Shown: one piece after another, positions 7,442 through 10,149 of the stretch
Layout of the letters: each line of letters starts with the position of its first letter
How positions within the stretch are numbered: the stretch's first letter is position 1
Assembly (NCBI GenBank): GCA_026120035.1
Contig: JALRME010000101.1
Location: 1 to 10,149 of the forward strand
Length of the DNA stretch: 10,149 nt
Direction of reading: 5' to 3'
Source of the DNA: Coleophoma eucalyptorum
Taxonomy: Eukaryota > Ascomycota > Leotiomycetes > Helotiales > Dermateaceae
The notes under the pieces: generated by a model
Told to the model about the DNA's origin: nothing
The model's input: only the letters and a program-made list of their open reading frames with translations
Databases searched by the model: none
Made by a program: the position numbers and the translations under genes

Positions 7442-8395
7442 ATGACGGTACAATACAGCTTTGATACAGTTCCGCTCGAGATCTTAACTCGGATAGTAGC
7501 ACTTGTGGTACCCAAGCCATCAGTTCTCGGCAGTCGAGGACAGGAGCAACCGGCCCTAGCACGCGCTTGCCGGAGCCTACGAAGGGCGTACCTCTGTCAA
7601 AACATCCACCCGACTTTCACCCTAATCAAGGGAAATAATAGTAGGGCTACGCTTCAGGTCGACCAAGCGCTTGACTTCCTATGCTTTGAAGACGTTATCG
7701 GCTTCTTTACTCACGGGCCAGGTCGACTCGAGCTTACTACCCCAGAGATGGAGGCTTGGTTACGTAGGGTCATGTATATCCGAGTAGTGTTTCAGGGGAC
7801 CTTTAAACGCCACTGCCTGCTACAGGAGTCATGGTTTATTGAGGAACAGGACCGGCTAGCATACTCCGCCTTCGAGTTACTTGCACAGAACCAGAGCCGT
7901 TTACAGCTACGTTACCTCCAGATCGATATCGTCCAGGTCCCAATCAAGAGCGTCGATACGCCCGGAATCTGGAGTCTACTCAAGCTACGTGGCTTGCAAA
8001 AGATAGTTTGGTCCGGCGGCTGGAGAAGGATGGTGGATGCCGCAGTAAAGGCCGTTATATCTCGGCGACTTCGGTGGGGGTCTCGGCGACAATGGACCCC
8101 AACCGGGCTTGAGAAGCCAATAAGGGGGGACTGGCAAGCGCATGTTCCCGTCCCTCAGACCGGTAGACTGGATCCTAAGATCGGCCTCGAAGTGCGTCAG
8201 TGGGAATGGTTAGATGCTAGGTATCGCTACCTGCACGACCCAAAATTAATAGAAGTCCGACGACGCCAACGCCAAAGCTCAAGAGCACGAACTCAGATGG
8301 TTTCCGTAGCTACTCGAAGACGGCGCTGGCACCGAAGGAGGCGTCGAGAGAGCATTGAGAGGCAGTGGCAGCGACCGCTGATCGCGGGAATATAG
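7442..8395 (+). CDS. F-box-like protein with a basic C-terminus
   Basis: Intact 317-codon frame, ATG at 7442 with G at -3, TAG at 8393-8395, no intron needed. Residues 7-50 (FDTVPLEILTRIVALVV ... ALARACRSLRRAY) resemble a fungal F-box, the Skp1-binding module of SCF ubiquitin ligases: P-L-E-I-L-x-x-I, then a Leu/Ala-Cys-Arg-x-hhR helix. The middle (about 75-200) has Leu/Trp-rich segments (LQLRYLQIDI, LLKLRGLQKIVW), as in fungal F-box proteins with irregular C-terminal repeats. Residues 272-310 are very Arg-rich (RRRQRQSSRAR, RRRRWHRRRRRE), a possible nuclear-targeting or nucleic-acid-binding tail. If the F-box call is right, it would recruit a substrate for ubiquitination; the substrate is unknown. 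It carries no RIP-like lesion, unlike its neighbours. Confidence 0.7.
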   Translation: MTVQYSFDTVPLEILTRIVALVVPKPSVLGSRGQEQPALARACRSLRRAYLCQNIHPTFTLIKGNNSRATLQVDQALDFLCFEDVIGFFTHGPGRLELTTPEMEAWLRRVMYIRVVFQGTFKRHCLLQESWFIEEQDRLAYSAFELLAQNQSRLQLRYLQIDIVQVPIKSVDTPGIWSLLKLRGLQKIVWSGGWRRMVDAAVKAVISRRLRWGSRRQWTPTGLEKPIRGDWQAHVPVPQTGRLDPKIGLEVRQWEWLDARYRYLHDPKLIEVRRRQRQSSRARTQMVSVATRRRRWHRRRRRESIERQWQRPLIAGI

Positions 8396-8743
8396 GGTAT
8401 ACGACGAGAAACGGACTGTCCAATGCTTATCAAGACCGAGCGTTTTGTAGCTAGAGACGGGTAACGATACTATAGTCAAGGGTAAAGACAAGCTTATTAC
8501 CTCAATTACTAAGTAGGGCAATCAAACAGCTACATCCTTCAGTACAATATCCATGTCATGGCCCAAGCGACACCACTTGTCATTAGAGAAAGATGCGAGG
8601 AACCTAAGATATATAATAGGATATTCTGCCAAGTTTCGTCCTCGAAGCGCGCTCGTTTGAACCCCGCGACTCCACCTTCCCTCTCTGCGTAACGGGTACT
8701 ATTATCTCTCCCTCTTTCTCTCCTAGCTTCTCTTGCCTCTCTA
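8396..8743. other. Intergenic; TATA-like site and CT-rich run
   Basis: No gene is seen. A TATA-like TATATAATA lies at 8610-8618, about 240 bases before the ATG at 8858. A strongly pyrimidine-rich run begins near 8701. Together they look like the promoter of the downstream disrupted gene, but the distance is long and the assignment is tentative. Confidence 0.35.
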
Positions 8744-8813
8744 CTCTTCTTGAGATATTAAGCCTGTTCTTTCCAATCCTCTCTTCTTGAGATATTACAC
8801 CCGTTCCTTCTCA
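8744..8813 (+). repeat. Duplicated 37-nt unit in a CT-rich leader
   Basis: ctcttcttgagatatta occurs at 8744-8760 and 8781-8797. Both copies are followed by related pyrimidine-rich sequence with a few differences (gcctgttctttcc versus acccgttccttctc). The period is 37. The unit sits in the presumed 5' leader just before an ATG in good context (acaaccatgg). A regulatory role is possible but unshown. Confidence 0.8.
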
Positions 8814-8857
8814 CCCTCAACCTAGCTCCGCTCTCTGGCACCTACTCTACTACAACC

Positions 8858-9532
8858 ATGGCTGAGGCTACTACCTCTGCAGCCCTGGCCCTCTTAAGTA
8901 CTCTTGAACTTGAGCACTCCGATCCTATGGGAAGAGGTCGAAACGACGTTGTCTGCTATACAGGAGGGTCTCGAGCGAGCGGCGCGCCCTGGCCTACTCC
9001 GAATCTCCCAACCCCGATCTTCTATAGCTCTGCTGGCAACCGGGCGAGCGCATTAACCTCTACCTTGAGCGTAACCCAGACATCGCCGGTACTTTAACCC
9101 CCGAGGAGTGGGAAACGGAAATGTATGCCTACGGGGTTTCTGGAGATGCAACCGTACAAGCTGTACAGGGTGGCTTTGTAGTTATGATAGGCACGCTCCA
9201 AAACGTGGTCTTTTCTCACGGCTTCTCTCAGAAGGTCTACGGTATTGATACGGCCGAAGTACGCGAGCAGCACTACTCCCGAGACGTCGAATGAGACGAG
9301 TTTGTACTCTTCTTACGACGTAAGGTCTGTACTCCTTTCATAGCTTCTACTCTACGAAATCTCTACTAACTCTTTCTCCGTTGCTAGGTCTATATCTACG
9401 ACCCGTCTTATAGCAGCTCCTAACGTCCGGATTGGGATTAACCTCTTTAAGAGTATCTCAATGTCTCGTATGTATTTGGAAAATCTAACAACGGGGATCG
9501 ATATAGATAACCTAGTTTACCTCTGCGTCTAA
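8858..9532 (+). pseudogene. Frame-disrupted gene of unknown family, one intron
   Basis: The ATG at 8858 has a strong context (acaaccATGgct). Frame 2 reads MAEATTSAALALLSTLELEH, then the coding signal moves to frame 3 (EEVETTLSAIQEGLERA, about 8931-8981), then to frame 1 (ALAYSESPNPDLL, TAG 9025-9027, then GERINLYLERNPDIAGTLTP and onward to TGA 9292-9294). That suggests two frameshifts and one or two nonsense changes. Frame 1 continues DEFVLFLRRK up to an intron. After it, two frames are plausible: VYIYDPSYSSS then TAA, or a 47-codon frame 2 stretch ending at TAA 9530-9532. The family is not recognised. Further introns in the 5' half could explain some shifts, but no clean splice sites were found there. 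Confidence 0.5.
9320..9387 (+). other. Intron of the disrupted gene
   Basis: Donor GTAAGG at 9320, branch site CTACTAAC ending at 9370, pyrimidine tract, acceptor TTGCTAG ending at 9387 (68 nt). An alternative donor GTCTGT at 9325 gives 63 nt and keeps frame 1 across the junction (LRRK to VYIYDPSY). The signals are strong enough to indicate a once-spliced gene here. Confidence 0.75.
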
Positions 9533-10149
9533 TTAGCTGGTATATTAGTGATTGCTAAATAAATGGAAAGGCCCCTGATCTTCTGACTGCCCAGCGGTAT
9601 TTGTATGGGCAAATGAATGGAAACAGGCCTAATTCAAACCCTATTAGGGTCTATAGAGCGGGTCGGACGATGATAGCTCAGCAAAGGCTCGGGCGAGATG
9701 GAAGGGTAATGCGGGTTCTGTTCCATAATGAACCACAAACTGCGTACCACACACCTCAGTGATAAACATGGTCGAGTTTGTGTGGATTGACCCTTCGTCG
9801 CCACCCCAGACTACCCCTTTTCCCCAAAAGTGCCTGTGAAGTATAGGAGCAGTCTCGAGAGCCTGGTTGAGAAGAGGCCCTACAGATCTCGCACTCGTCA
9901 CAACATGTCCATTGCATTCTTTTTTCATAAACACCCTTTTTATCTTCCCTCCATTTCAATTCCGCTTGGTAAAAGAAGCTCTAGGCTTCTTTGATACTCC
10001 TGCCCATTTTTCGGCAGATCTCAAGGATATACAGTTGGTTGTATAGTCACGTGAGCGCATATTCGCGTTGCTAAGGAGATCTGGATCGCTGCGTCTCCCG
10101 GTTTGTTTGGCGATATCCAAACTTCATCAAATGCGCGCACCATTGACAC
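9533..10149. other. No recognised gene
   Basis: Minus-strand ORFs at 9928-9644 (ATG start, about 94 residues, no motif recognised) and 9959-9756 (contains CCDECEIC) overlap in different frames; neither can be favoured. A palindromic TCACGTGA at 10047-10054 contains the CACGTG core bound by fungal bHLH factors, but a single copy without a neighbouring gene is weak. No RNA gene, repeat or mobile-element end was seen. Confidence 0.35.

Overview
The window looks like accessory, partly decayed DNA from a filamentous ascomycete (Pezizomycotina). Three things point there. A truncated fungal NOD-like receptor (alpha/beta-hydrolase plus NACHT) is present. Its introns are short (48-68 nt) with GT...CTAAC/CTAAT...AG signals. 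Promoter-like tracts are pyrimidine-rich, and no bacterial ribosome-binding sites or operons are seen. Several reading frames carry C-to-T or G-to-A type lesions in the CpA/TpG context expected of repeat-induced point mutation (RIP). No RIP index could be computed here.

Layout: 1-444 is non-coding, with a 17-nt-period duplication and a CT-rich tract. 445-2629 (+) is an NLR pseudogene with a putative membrane anchor, a hydrolase-like domain and a NACHT domain. Removing two well-formed introns leaves one internal stop. Family-like sequence ends near 2548, so the C-terminal sensor repeats are missing. 2630-3600 has only weak minus-strand coding traces. 3618-4478 (-) is an intact ORF resembling fungal DUF7587 proteins. 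4604-4749 is a relic of a pogo-like transposase helix-turn-helix. 4822-6036 (-) carries decayed coding frames, ending in two ankyrin-like repeats. 6037-6685 holds nothing convincing. 6686-7345 is bounded by a 55-bp inverted repeat matching at 54 of 55 positions, and its interior has a minus-strand frame with a run of 17 Asp. 7442-8395 (+) is an intact F-box-like gene. 8744-8813 is a duplicated CT-rich leader, followed by a frame-disrupted gene with a clear intron (8858-9532). 9533-10149 has no recognised gene.

There is no sign that the genes form a pathway. The picture is a NACHT receptor remnant, an ankyrin remnant, transposon debris and two intact orphan-like genes. Such compartments in fungi often harbour fast-evolving self/non-self recognition genes; applying that here is inference. 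The most useful points are the near-intact gene model of the NLR after intron removal, the inverted-repeat element, and the possible R-S-E arrangement of the DUF7587-like protein.
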